Assembly: GCA_947453825.1 (NCBI GenBank)
Contig: CANGHN010000012.1
Coordinates: 1 to 54,796 of the forward strand
Reading direction: 5' to 3'
DNA from: Betaproteobacteria bacterium
GTDB lineage: Bacteria > Pseudomonadota > Gammaproteobacteria > Burkholderiales > Burkholderiaceae
Length of the DNA: 54,796 bases
Shown in pieces: positions 27,728 to 35,151 of the stretch. Position numbers and translations under genes: made by a program. Position 1 is the stretch's first letter, and the number at the start of each line of letters is the position of its first letter. The notes beneath the pieces were generated by a model. The model worked only from the letters and a program-made list of their open reading frames with translations, searched no databases and was not told where the DNA came from.

Positions 27728-27768
27728 ATGTGAGTAACATCCCCAATATGTGAGTAAGACTGTGAGTA
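27728..27768 (+). repeat. TGTGAGTA repeats, probable integrase arm sites
   Basis: Three direct copies of TGTGAGTA lie between attL and the integrase gene: ATGTGAGTAA at 27728-27737 and at 27748-27757 (20-bp period), then TGTGAGTA at 27761-27768. GTGAGTA recurs at 33066-33072 and ATGTGAGT abuts attR at 33126-33133. Short repeats on both inner flanks of an att pair are what arm-type sites for the Arm-DNA-binding (DUF4102) domain look like. Confidence 0.6.
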
Positions 27769-27819
27769 GCAATCAATCTTAATGATTGGATGTCTTCAGG
27801 CACTTAATTTGAGGTGAAT

Positions 27820-29049
27820 TTGAAACTTACCGATGCATTTATTAAGGGAATAAAACCCCAATCAAAGGCTAAAACCTATCCTGATGGTCATGGCTTGGTT
27901 TTACTTGTTAATCCACAGGGTTCATCAGGTTGGAGATACCGCTATAGGTTTGCTGGCAAAGCCAAAATGCTGTCATTTGGCACATATCCTGAAGTTAGCC
28001 TAAAGAGGGCTAGGGAAAAGCTAGTTGCCGCTAGAAAGCAGTTGGATGAAGGTAAGGACCCATCAATTGTTCGTAAGCAAGAAAATACCCAAAACAAGAA
28101 TGATTTTAAGTCGGTAGCTTTGAGGTGGCACAAGGCTTGGTCTGTTGGCAAAGACGAAAAACATGCAGCTAAAGTTTTAAGAAGACTTGAAACCAATGTC
28201 TTTCCTGAAATTGGTTCAATGCCAATCCACACTATCACCGCACCTTTACTTATCAAGATGGCACAGAAGGTTGTCAGAAGGGGTGCAATAGATATTGCCA
28301 AGCGTGCCTACTCAACATCAGGACAAGTCTTTAGATATGCGATTGTGGAAGGGTTATGCGAAAGGAATCCCGCAAATGATATTAGCCTTGCGGATGCCCA
28401 TATTGAGAGCCCACCTGTAAAGCATAGAAATTCACTTGCCCCAAAAGATGTTCCTGAAATGCTTCGGAAGATTGATGCCTATGATGTTTCCAATAATGGA
28501 AGTGTGATTACCAAATTGGCAATAAAGCTAATGACTTATACATTTGTTAGAACAAGCGAATTGATTGAGGCAAAGTGGAGTGAGTTTGACCTGAAGGCAG
28601 GGGTTTGGGTGGTTCTTGCCGAGAGAATGAAGAAAGTTAAGGGTAGACCATCTGCACCACATATAGTTGCCCTATCAAAGCAATCAAAAGCTATCCTAAA
28701 AGAGTTGCATAAATTTACTGGTGGCGGTGACTTTGTTTTTCCTCATGAAAGCAACCCAAAGAAATGTATGAGTAATAACACCATCCTTTATGCCTTGTAT
28801 CGAATGGGCTACAAGGGTCTGATGTCCGGTCATGGCTTTAGGAGTGTTGCATCAACAATCCTGCATGAGATTGGCTATCAACATGCCCATATTGAGGTTC
28901 AACTATCGCACTTGGAAAAGGATAGGGTAAGCGGTGCATATAACCATGCTGAATACATTCCCCAAAGGGCAAAAATGATGCAGGAATGGGCTGATTATTT
29001 AGATGGCATTAAAGGTGGTGCGAAAGTGATAAATATTAAGAGGGCTTAA
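27820..29049 (+). CDS. int: P4-type tyrosine recombinase (integrase)
   Basis: Site-specific recombinase that integrates and excises the element at tRNA-Leu. About 409 aa. The N-terminal Arm DNA-binding (DUF4102) domain has KTYPDGHGLVLLV and LSFGTYPEVSLKRAREK. The core-binding domain follows, then the catalytic domain with Arg in FVRTSEL (246 counting from GTG 27814), HGFR (His340, Arg343), His in QLSHLEK (366) and the nucleophile Tyr in AYNHAEY (376). All expected residues are present, so it should be active. Two starts compete: GTG 27814 and TTG 27820; I prefer TTG because GAGG (27811-27814) is then placed as a ribosome-binding site and the protein begins MKLTD as relatives do. Confidence 0.94.
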   Translation: MKLTDAFIKGIKPQSKAKTYPDGHGLVLLVNPQGSSGWRYRYRFAGKAKMLSFGTYPEVSLKRAREKLVAARKQLDEGKDPSIVRKQENTQNKNDFKSVALRWHKAWSVGKDEKHAAKVLRRLETNVFPEIGSMPIHTITAPLLIKMAQKVVRRGAIDIAKRAYSTSGQVFRYAIVEGLCERNPANDISLADAHIESPPVKHRNSLAPKDVPEMLRKIDAYDVSNNGSVITKLAIKLMTYTFVRTSELIEAKWSEFDLKAGVWVVLAERMKKVKGRPSAPHIVALSKQSKAILKELHKFTGGGDFVFPHESNPKKCMSNNTILYALYRMGYKGLMSGHGFRSVASTILHEIGYQHAHIEVQLSHLEKDRVSGAYNHAEYIPQRAKMMQEWADYLDGIKGGAKVINIKRA

Positions 29050-29052
29050 ATT

Positions 29053-29643
29053 GTGGGTTTAATTGTTCGTGACTCGAAGTATTCAGGGGATAAGAATCCT
29101 AAATGGACTTATTGGAGGCAATTTAAATTTATTTCTTTTGAAGATGCCATTTATTTAAGTCTAGACCTCAATCCACATATGATGCCGTGGATGATGCAGG
29201 AGGCTACAGATTTTTATTGTGATGAAATTAGCGAAAGAACAGAGGTAGCCTATAACTGGGCTGGGTCGTTGGATTGGTATATCGGTGATATTGATGAGAT
29301 TCCATCGAAGGATAAGGTGGAGTTAATTGGCTTTGCAGCGTGGGTATGCAATCAAATGAAGTGGGAAGTCCCAGCGGAATTCAAAGAGTTAGCAGGGCAA
29401 GAACAAAGTGCGAATTCAAAGACCGAGGATTCTGAAAAGCCTTTGTCCCCTAAAGAACTTAACAACCTTTTGAAGTTGATTGGTGCCTTACATGAAACAA
29501 TTATGGATAAAGGCATATATCGTTCAGATGATGAGTTAAAAGCATATTTGGAGGCTGAATATCAGTCATTAAGCGGTTTTTCAAAAAGAACCCTTGATTC
29601 CAAATTAAGTGCAGCAAGGAAGGCACTAAACCAGAGGGATTGA
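29053..29643 (+). CDS. Unrecognised 196-aa element protein
   Basis: I do not recognise this family. It starts with GTG 3 bp after the integrase stop, so it is likely cotranscribed. The protein is acidic and Trp-rich at the N-terminus (WTYWRQFKFISFEDAIYLSL, MMPWMMQEA, WAGSLDWYIGDIDEIP). A charged linker near residue 120 (SANSKTEDSEKPLS) separates it from a small helical C-terminal part (YRSDDELKAYLEAEYQ, SKRTLDSKLSAARKAL) that reads like a helix-turn-helix for DNA or protein binding. No membrane segment or catalytic motif is evident. Proteins with this kind of two-part layout are often found beside integrases. Confidence 0.75.
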   Translation: MGLIVRDSKYSGDKNPKWTYWRQFKFISFEDAIYLSLDLNPHMMPWMMQEATDFYCDEISERTEVAYNWAGSLDWYIGDIDEIPSKDKVELIGFAAWVCNQMKWEVPAEFKELAGQEQSANSKTEDSEKPLSPKELNNLLKLIGALHETIMDKGIYRSDDELKAYLEAEYQSLSGFSKRTLDSKLSAARKALNQRD

Positions 29644-29678
29644 AATACCGCAATTGCACCCTGAAACACCGCAATTGC
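29642..29678 (+). repeat. Two 16-bp repeats, GAAAYACCGCAATTGC, 21-bp period
   Basis: Copies at 29642-29657 and 29663-29678 differ at one base (T or C at position five). Each contains the palindrome GCAATTGC. A partial third copy, TGCAATTT, is at 29681. The 21-bp period puts the copies on the same helix face. They overlap the stop of the 196-aa gene and lie about 80-115 bp upstream of the AlpA-like start, the place for an operator. Confidence 0.7.
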
Positions 29679-29756
29679 GATGCAATTTATTTAGGTGAGT
29701 TGCAAAGTTACTCCATTCGCCAATGGTGGCGGACTAATATCTTCGGAGAACTTTGT

Positions 29757-29984
29757 ATGCCAAATACACCATTAACAACCAACAACATTTCCCTGCCTAT
29801 TCATGGCTGTTCTCGTTGGAGTCAATTTAAGCTCTTTTCTCCTTTTTCAAGAGAAACATTTCGGAAGCTGTCTATAGCAGGTAAAGCACCTCAACCAATC
29901 CGCATGGGAATACGCATGACCATGTATAGCAATGCAGAATTACATCGCTTCCTTGCTGACCCATTAAATTACAGGGTTAGATAA
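29757..29984 (+). CDS. AlpA-like small helix-turn-helix regulator
   Basis: 75-aa protein. Residues near the middle (FSPFSRETFRKLSIAGKAPQ, then PIRMGIRMTMYSNAELHRFL) match the AlpA / excisionase-like MerR-type fold used by prophage and island regulators to control integrase or excision. An open frame extends back to 29640, but ATG 29757 has GGAGA at 29745-29749 and starts just ahead of the conserved part. Its stop overlaps the next start by one base (TAATG). Likely roles: excision directionality factor or element regulator. Confidence 0.82.
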   Translation: MPNTPLTTNNISLPIHGCSRWSQFKLFSPFSRETFRKLSIAGKAPQPIRMGIRMTMYSNAELHRFLADPLNYRVR

Positions 29985-30502
29985 TGTCCAAGCAGAAATT
30001 AAAAGACCCCTTGGGGCAGCATGTAAGGCTCTATGCGATTGTTTATAAGTCTCCGGCATGGAAGGTCTTATCTCCGTCAGCAAAGGCTCTATGGTGCGAT
30101 TTAAGAGTTCAGATAGGCAGCACAAGCAATGGGACTGCTACAACAGCCCTTGGGATTCTTGGTCATTATGGCTGGACATCAAGACATACAGTTATGCGTG
30201 CCAGAGAAGAGTTGGTGGCTCTAGGGTTAATTCAGATAACTAAACAAGGCGGTATTTGTAGCGGTGGAAAAACTCCAAATTTGTATCGGTTTACAGACCT
30301 AGAAACTTATGACATCCTTAAAAAGGGAATCACAGCACACAAAGCTGACCACTTGTATAAAAAAGTAACAAGTATTGTCATGGGCAAACAAATGCTAAAG
30401 AGTTTAAGAGTTCAGAAAAAAAGTAAGGTGAAAAATGAACCCTTTATAGATGCCGTTGCGACACTTAACCATGAAAATGTAAGTGCAGAATTTACTTCTT
30501 AA
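29984..30502 (+). CDS. Winged-helix element protein, possible replication initiator
   Basis: 172-aa basic protein. Residues 20-105 form a plausible winged helix (LSPSAKALWCDLRVQIGS, ALGILGHYGWTSRHTVMRAR, EELVALGLIQITKQGG, NLYRFTDLETYD), the pattern of phage replication O-like and plasmid initiator N-terminal domains. The C-terminal third is Lys-rich and unrecognised. Its start is coupled to the AlpA-like gene (TAATG). The next 395 bp hold spaced repeats and hairpins, which would suit an origin. Equally it could be a transcription regulator. Confidence 0.7.
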   Translation: MSKQKLKDPLGQHVRLYAIVYKSPAWKVLSPSAKALWCDLRVQIGSTSNGTATTALGILGHYGWTSRHTVMRAREELVALGLIQITKQGGICSGGKTPNLYRFTDLETYDILKKGITAHKADHLYKKVTSIVMGKQMLKSLRVQKKSKVKNEPFIDAVATLNHENVSAEFTS

Positions 30503-30897
30503 AGAATTTCAAGGGGTAATTGCTGCACTTAAGATTTATCTGAAATCTCTAAATTTATTCATTGAAATCAGATAGTTATAAGTTGAATCAAATCAATGAG
30601 TGCAAAGGTCTCCTTTGTAGCAAAACTGCACTCCTTAATAGTATTACCAGGGGGTTAAGCCTTTTAAAGCTGGTATTTGACCAGTTATTGGCAAAGGGGG
30701 GATGGGCAGGAAATATGAATGAGTTCTATTGATTTATAGCTAGCTTGGGTCGATAACATTTAAATTTAAATTCAGAAATACAAATTATTTTTGTAGTGAT
30801 GGGGTTAGACCATAACCACTAGAAGAATGTTTGCTTCTCTAAAGTAGAGTGAAATAGAGCGGTTTTATAAATAATAAACTATTGAAATCTGTTGGAC
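30503..30897. other. 395-bp non-coding stretch with spaced repeats and hairpins
   Basis: No gene is supported. Visible structure: TGAAATC at 30541 and 30563 and TGAATC at 30584, spaced 22 and 21 bp. A nested inverted repeat has GAGTGCA (30598-30604) and TGCACTC (30627-30633) as outer arms and CAAAGG-TCT-CCTTTG (30603-30617) inside. TACCAG (30645-30650) can pair with CTGGTA (30670-30675), while CTGGT (30670-30674) can instead pair with ACCAG (30680-30684), so two hairpins exclude each other. The stretch is AT-rich. Candidate origin or structured RNA. Confidence 0.5.
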
Positions 30898-32787
30898 TTA
30901 CAAACCAATCGTATAAGTCGCCATTACAGTCGTTGTAGAGACTGCCTGATAGGCTTCTTGTCTATAGATACCAGTAATGCCCAGTCGTTGATTCTTAGCC
31001 ACATCATAGTAAGCACCAACAGTAGCTGTTGGTCTTGCTCTCACTGGATTGGCATTAAAGTTCACCGGAGTTAATGTACCAATAGAAGCATTGGTAGCGG
31101 TATAAGTTCCATTAGCAGTATTGGTATCGGTTTCGACACCGGCACTCACAAAAGTCATTACTGTTGGAATCACTCGATAGCTAGCCCCTACTCCAGCTAA
31201 TGCTGTAGTGGCATTGGTATTCAGAGCGTTGTAAGTGAGTGGTGCTGTAACAGAGCTGGAGGTGCCTTCGGTATAGCCACCCATATTGTTTTGGGTATAG
31301 CGTACTCCCACATAAGGTGAGACGATGACATTGTCCATGATGCCAAAACCATATTTAACTGTTGCTTGAGCGCCTTGGCTGTTTAGAGAAGAAGAGCCTG
31401 TTCCCGCTTCGGAGGCTCCTGTGCCAGAGCCGACTACCGAGCGAGTAATTGTTGTGTTCTTTTGACCATAGGCTGCTGATACCTTCACTTCAGTACCAGT
31501 ACCATCTAATCTTTGATTCCAAGCACCAAAGAGTCCAATGAGTGGTGTGTTGTTACCCAAGTTCACAGTACCGCCGGGATTGCTCACCGATAAGTTCTGG
31601 TCAGCATAAGCACCAATACGATAGTTGGGATGTGGACGATAAGCTGCTATTAATAGTGCGCTGGTGTTGTTCAATCCATTAGCTACTTGTACTTGAGTGT
31701 TACGACCACCCGCAGAAACGCAGACATTGTTCGCACCAAAGACATTACAGTCATAAGAGAAGCTATTAGCTAGGACTGAGTTTTGTAAGGTGTACGTGCC
31801 TTGTAGTGCACTGGCCGTGTTGACTAGAGATTGGTTGGTGTTGGCAACTGAGGGGCCTGTATAAACGCCAGAGATAATTAAGTCCCAAATATCGCTGGAG
31901 CTGTTGCTGAGCAACCAAGTTGCAGAGCCAAAGGTTCCAGTAGTTCTAGTCAGATTACCGGAGGTAAGCCCAGATAATACAGAAGCATAGGTGCCATTAC
32001 GAACTGTTGAGCCTGTATAAATACCGAAGGTAGTGGAGCCTGTTCCACTCGTTACAGCTAACTTTCCATAATTACTTGCGCTGGTGATGATGATGTTGTA
32101 GTTGGTGGGAAGCACGCCCGTGTAAGTTAATGCCCCATTAGCATTACCAGCCCCTTGCAGGTTGTTCAAGGTCCCTAAAGTTCCGCTTACGGTATTGATA
32201 CCAGCGAGCGCTCCAACTAAACTGCCTGTATTGGATATTGTATCAATTGAGGCTGCAGATAAATTTGTTTCGATGTAAATTGCAGAGCCAGCTGATGAGG
32301 AAATTGTGCCACTATTTCTAATTATTGTAATAGTGCCAGATGTATTGCCAACTCCTTTTGATGAGCCGCTTATCGTACCGGAGTTATCAATTGAAGTGAT
32401 GCTAGAGTTGTTTGATATGGCAACATTGCCTGAGGAAATTGTGCCAATATTAACTAAGCCACCTATCACTCCCCCAGTCGAGTTCTTGATACCGTATGTA
32501 CTGATGGAATTGGTACTTTCTATAGTTCCCTCGTTTCTTAGACCATCAATACTGCCAGTGCTAGTGATAGTGAGCGCTGTTTGAGTAGCACCAGTGAGCG
32601 AAATTGAGGCACCATTTTCAATAATGTAGTTACAAATCGAGTAAGTAACAGATTGGGAAGATGCACTTCCGGCTGGAATAGTAACCGTCTGCACTGAGCA
32701 AGCACCAAAAGCGAGTTGAGAGGAAAGCAGTCCACAAGCCATAGCTAGACCAGTGATGCTTTTGCGTAAAATCTTCTTTGTGCTCAT
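30898..32787 (-). CDS. Type V autotransporter (element cargo)
   Basis: 629-aa outer-membrane autotransporter. Signal peptide at residues 1-28 (KKILRKSITGLAMACGL, cleavage near LAFG/AC). The passenger (about 30-330) is rich in Ser, Thr, Gly and Asn with recurring NxGTI units (LRNEGTIES, LVNIGTISSG, IDNSGTISG, IRNSGTISSS), which suggests a beta-helix. The C-terminal 280 residues form the beta-barrel, with alternating strands such as YRIGAYADQNLSV and VIVSPYVGVRYTQN. It ends in TYTIGL, with Leu instead of the usual terminal Phe/Trp. Passenger function is unknown: adhesion is possible. It faces the other element genes. Confidence 0.88.
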   Translation of the reverse strand: MSTKKILRKSITGLAMACGLLSSQLAFGACSVQTVTIPAGSASSQSVTYSICNYIIENGASISLTGATQTALTITSTGSIDGLRNEGTIESTNSISTYGIKNSTGGVIGGLVNIGTISSGNVAISNNSSITSIDNSGTISGSSKGVGNTSGTITIIRNSGTISSSAGSAIYIETNLSAASIDTISNTGSLVGALAGINTVSGTLGTLNNLQGAGNANGALTYTGVLPTNYNIIITSASNYGKLAVTSGTGSTTFGIYTGSTVRNGTYASVLSGLTSGNLTRTTGTFGSATWLLSNSSSDIWDLIISGVYTGPSVANTNQSLVNTASALQGTYTLQNSVLANSFSYDCNVFGANNVCVSAGGRNTQVQVANGLNNTSALLIAAYRPHPNYRIGAYADQNLSVSNPGGTVNLGNNTPLIGLFGAWNQRLDGTGTEVKVSAAYGQKNTTITRSVVGSGTGASEAGTGSSSLNSQGAQATVKYGFGIMDNVIVSPYVGVRYTQNNMGGYTEGTSSSVTAPLTYNALNTNATTALAGVGASYRVIPTVMTFVSAGVETDTNTANGTYTATNASIGTLTPVNFNANPVRARPTATVGAYYDVAKNQRLGITGIYRQEAYQAVSTTTVMATYTIGL

Positions 32788-33129
32788 TGGAATTGCCTAA
32801 TCAGCTGCTTGTTAAATGCGGATGCCTGAGGGAATGTATCACTTTCTAGCAGTAAACCGTAGACCTAGCTTGATGCCCATGCACCAAAACAAGGGCTTAG
32901 AATTCAAAACTCAAGCTATCGTCAGAAGCGCCATGATAAAGATATTGAAACTTAATGTTTTATAGCTTGCTTTAAAAGCAACCGGAACGCCAATTTTCTG
33001 CAATGTAAGTTGAGTAGGGGGGTGTCCCCAAAGATGGGGCAGAAGCCCATGTTGTGTATAAAAAAGTGAGTAGAAATACTAGTAAGTTAAATATTTACTA
33101 TATAAATCAAATACTTATGTTACTAATGT
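32788..33129. other. Non-coding right arm of the element, autotransporter leader
   Basis: About 340 bp between the autotransporter start and attR. It should hold the autotransporter promoter, but no clear -35/-10 pair stands out. Small hairpins (GGGG-TGT-CCCC near 33020) and an AT-rich tract (33060-33125) are present. The latter contains the arm-like GTGAGTA at 33066-33072. No gene is supported. Confidence 0.5.
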
Positions 33130-33149
33130 GAGTCCGCCCCGAGGCACCA
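33130..33149 (+). repeat. attR core, copy of tRNA-Leu 3' end
   Basis: Perfect 20-bp copy of 27614-27633 with no tRNA body in front of it, so it is the far attachment site. A T-run (33177-33183) about 30 bp beyond may be what is left of the original tRNA-Leu transcript end, displaced by the insertion. Confidence 0.92.
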
Positions 33150-33248
33150 AATATCTTCAATAGACCCTCCCTCGTCTTTTTTTGGGCTCTTATGAGTCTA
33201 GCCTTCTAGTCAATGTCGTTTAAAACAGCCTACATCTAGAATGGCGTA

Positions 33249-34118
33249 ATGACAAAAGAAACTAAGGGAATGTTGATTGGCTTTATTGGGGTAGCAATTT
33301 TTAGCCTCACCTTACCCTTGACGCGCATTGTCGTTCAAGAAATAACTCCTTTTTATGTGTCTTTTGGTAGGGGTGTGATTGCTGGCGTATGTGGCGCAAT
33401 ATTGCTGTTGCTAAGCAAATCGCCATTACCTACTAAAACCCAGTTTAAAAAACTCTTGATCACCGCATTTGGCGTGGTGTATGGATTTCCCATCTTTACA
33501 TCCTTAGCAATGCAAACTTTGCCATCGGCGCATAGCGGAATCGTTCTTGGAATTCTTCCTTTAGCGACGTCTGCTATGGGGGCAATTCGGTTTCGTGAAA
33601 GACCATCTTTTGCCTACTGGGTTACCGCAGTTTGCGGAACACTCCTTGTTTTAGTCTACTCAATGATGGATGCCGGCGGTTTGGCGCTTGGTGATATTTG
33701 GTTGTTACTTGCCATCGTTACAGTGTCAATGAGTTATAGCGAGGGCGGCAAACTAGCTCAAGAGATGGGCGCCATTAAAGTAATTAGTTGGGCGATGGCG
33801 ATGACTCTGCCAATCAATATTCCTGCTGCCTTTCTTTTTGCTAATACCGCTTTAACGGATTTGTCTGCCAATGCTTTTATCGCATTCTTGTATCTAGGCT
33901 TATTTTCAGCGTTCATTGGCTTTTTCTTTTGGTACAGAGGAATTGCTTTAGGCGGAGTGGCAAGGGTTGGACAAGTTCAACTATTGCAGCCATTTTTGAC
34001 GCTGATAGGCGCCTACTTCTTATTGGGTGAGCCTATTACGGTACTCAATACGGTTTTTGCTATTGCTGTATTGGTAGTCGTTCTGATTGGAAGAAGAACC
34101 AGTATTGAGGCGAAATAG
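33249..34118 (+). CDS. EamA/DMT-family transporter
   Basis: 289-aa inner-membrane protein with about ten hydrophobic segments in two EamA repeats (start GMLIGFIGVAIFSLTLPLTR; second repeat from about residue 150). The C-terminal GVARVGQVQLLQPFLTLIGA and FLLGEPIT are typical. Family members export metabolites or amino acids; the substrate here is unknown. It is the first chromosomal gene after attR and converges with the LysR gene. Confidence 0.88.
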   Translation: MTKETKGMLIGFIGVAIFSLTLPLTRIVVQEITPFYVSFGRGVIAGVCGAILLLLSKSPLPTKTQFKKLLITAFGVVYGFPIFTSLAMQTLPSAHSGIVLGILPLATSAMGAIRFRERPSFAYWVTAVCGTLLVLVYSMMDAGGLALGDIWLLLAIVTVSMSYSEGGKLAQEMGAIKVISWAMAMTLPINIPAAFLFANTALTDLSANAFIAFLYLGLFSAFIGFFFWYRGIALGGVARVGQVQLLQPFLTLIGAYFLLGEPITVLNTVFAIAVLVVVLIGRRTSIEAK

Positions 34119-34147
34119 GTTTTGAATCTTCCAATTTTCTCTAAAGA

Positions 34148-35089
34148 CTAAATCTCGTAAGTCTCTGATTCATTATTCATTGCCTGCTCAACAATCTTCT
34201 TTGTGAGTGTTGGTGAGAAGAGTTCAATAAATGTATAGACAAACGAGCGTAAATAAGCACCTTGCTTGACGCCAAGGTGAGTCACGTTATTTCCGAATAG
34301 GTGCCCAGCAGGGATCACTTTGAGATTGCGATCCCGATCGGGATCATAGGCATGACCAGCCACAATACCAATACCCATACCAGTCTCTACATAAGTCTTA
34401 ATCACGTCGGCATCAATCGCTTCCAAAATAATATCGGGCGTGATGTTTCTTTGTGCGAAGGCGGCATCAATCTTGCTACGCCCTGCAAATGCTTTGTCGT
34501 ATGTAATGATCGGATACTTGGCAATTTCTTCAAGCGTGATCGTTGCTTGATTTAGCAGTGGGTGACTCAGTGGAACCATAATCACATGCTGCCACTGATA
34601 CCCTGGGAGAGCCAGTACTCCAGGTGTATTTGCAATACCTTCAGTAGCAATCGCAATATCTGCACGATCATGAATTAGTAATTCTGCAATCTGACCGGGG
34701 TTGCCTTGCTGAATACTGACCTTTACCTTGGGAAAACGTTTCGTAAATTCAGTAAGTACCTTTGGAAGCGCATAGCGAGCTTGAGTGTGGGTTGTAGCAA
34801 TGACAAAACTTCCTTGATCTTGACTGGCAAAATCCTTGCCAACACGCTTTAGTGTTTCCACTTCATCAAGGATGCGCTCAATCGAACTCAAAATGCGTTT
34901 ACCTGGTTCAGTCAGGGAGCGAATGCGCTTGCCATGCCGGCGAAAGATTTCTACGCCTAGTTCATCTTCAAGCTCAATGATTGCCTTAGATACCCCTGGC
35001 TGAGAGGTAAATAGTGCTTTAGCAGCAGAGGTAAGATTGAAGTTTTGCCTAACGGCTTCTCGCACAAAGCGGAACTGGTGCAAATTCAT
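34148..35089 (-). CDS. cysB: LysR-family regulator, CysB-like
   Basis: 313 aa. The wHTH is at residues 1-60 (MNLHQFRFVREAVRQNFNLT, AAKALFTSQPGVSKAI). The close match to CysB is seen in GKRIRSLTEPGKRIL and FVIATTHTQARYALP, which forms part of the sulfate/N-acetylserine pocket. CysB controls sulfate uptake and cysteine synthesis. Cbl is a close paralogue, and no cys genes lie nearby, so the name is by sequence only. It sits downstream of lptG on the same strand with a 62-bp gap. Confidence 0.88.
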   Translation of the reverse strand: MNLHQFRFVREAVRQNFNLTSAAKALFTSQPGVSKAIIELEDELGVEIFRRHGKRIRSLTEPGKRILSSIERILDEVETLKRVGKDFASQDQGSFVIATTHTQARYALPKVLTEFTKRFPKVKVSIQQGNPGQIAELLIHDRADIAIATEGIANTPGVLALPGYQWQHVIMVPLSHPLLNQATITLEEIAKYPIITYDKAFAGRSKIDAAFAQRNITPDIILEAIDADVIKTYVETGMGIGIVAGHAYDPDRDRNLKVIPAGHLFGNNVTHLGVKQGAYLRSFVYTFIELFSPTLTKKIVEQAMNNESETYEI

Positions 35090-35151
35090 AAGGATTCCTA
35101 TCTATATATCCACAAAGATATAGGAATAAGATTCTATATGATTTTTAGGTA

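Larger units (their letters stand above)
27614..33149. mobile_element. 5.5-kb tRNA-Leu integrative element
   Basis: Bounded by 20-bp perfect direct repeats (27614-27633 and 33130-33149) that copy the tRNA-Leu 3' end. It contains, in order, a P4-type integrase, a 196-aa unknown, an AlpA-like regulator, a winged-helix protein, a structured non-coding stretch and an opposite-strand autotransporter. The left four genes are packed head to tail. Their codon choice (frequent AGA, AGG and ATA-like codons, low GC) differs from flanking genes, which supports transfer. No capsid, conjugation or known defence genes are visible, so it resembles a small satellite or genomic island. Confidence 0.9.

Noticed and set aside
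27410..27803. Minus-strand frames of 73-120 codons across tRNA-Leu and attL
   Set aside because: They run antisense through the tRNA gene and the att region; frames over tRNA genes are common artefacts.
32306..32584. 92-codon hydrophobic frame on the plus strand within the autotransporter gene
   Set aside because: Its Val/Ile/Pro-rich content is the antisense of the repetitive Ser/Thr/Gly/Asn passenger; there is no independent start signal.
27614..33149. The element as a known anti-phage defence island
   Set aside because: No nuclease, helicase, toxin, TIR, reverse transcriptase or other recognisable defence domain is visible; the 196-aa gene is unknown but that alone does not support the label.
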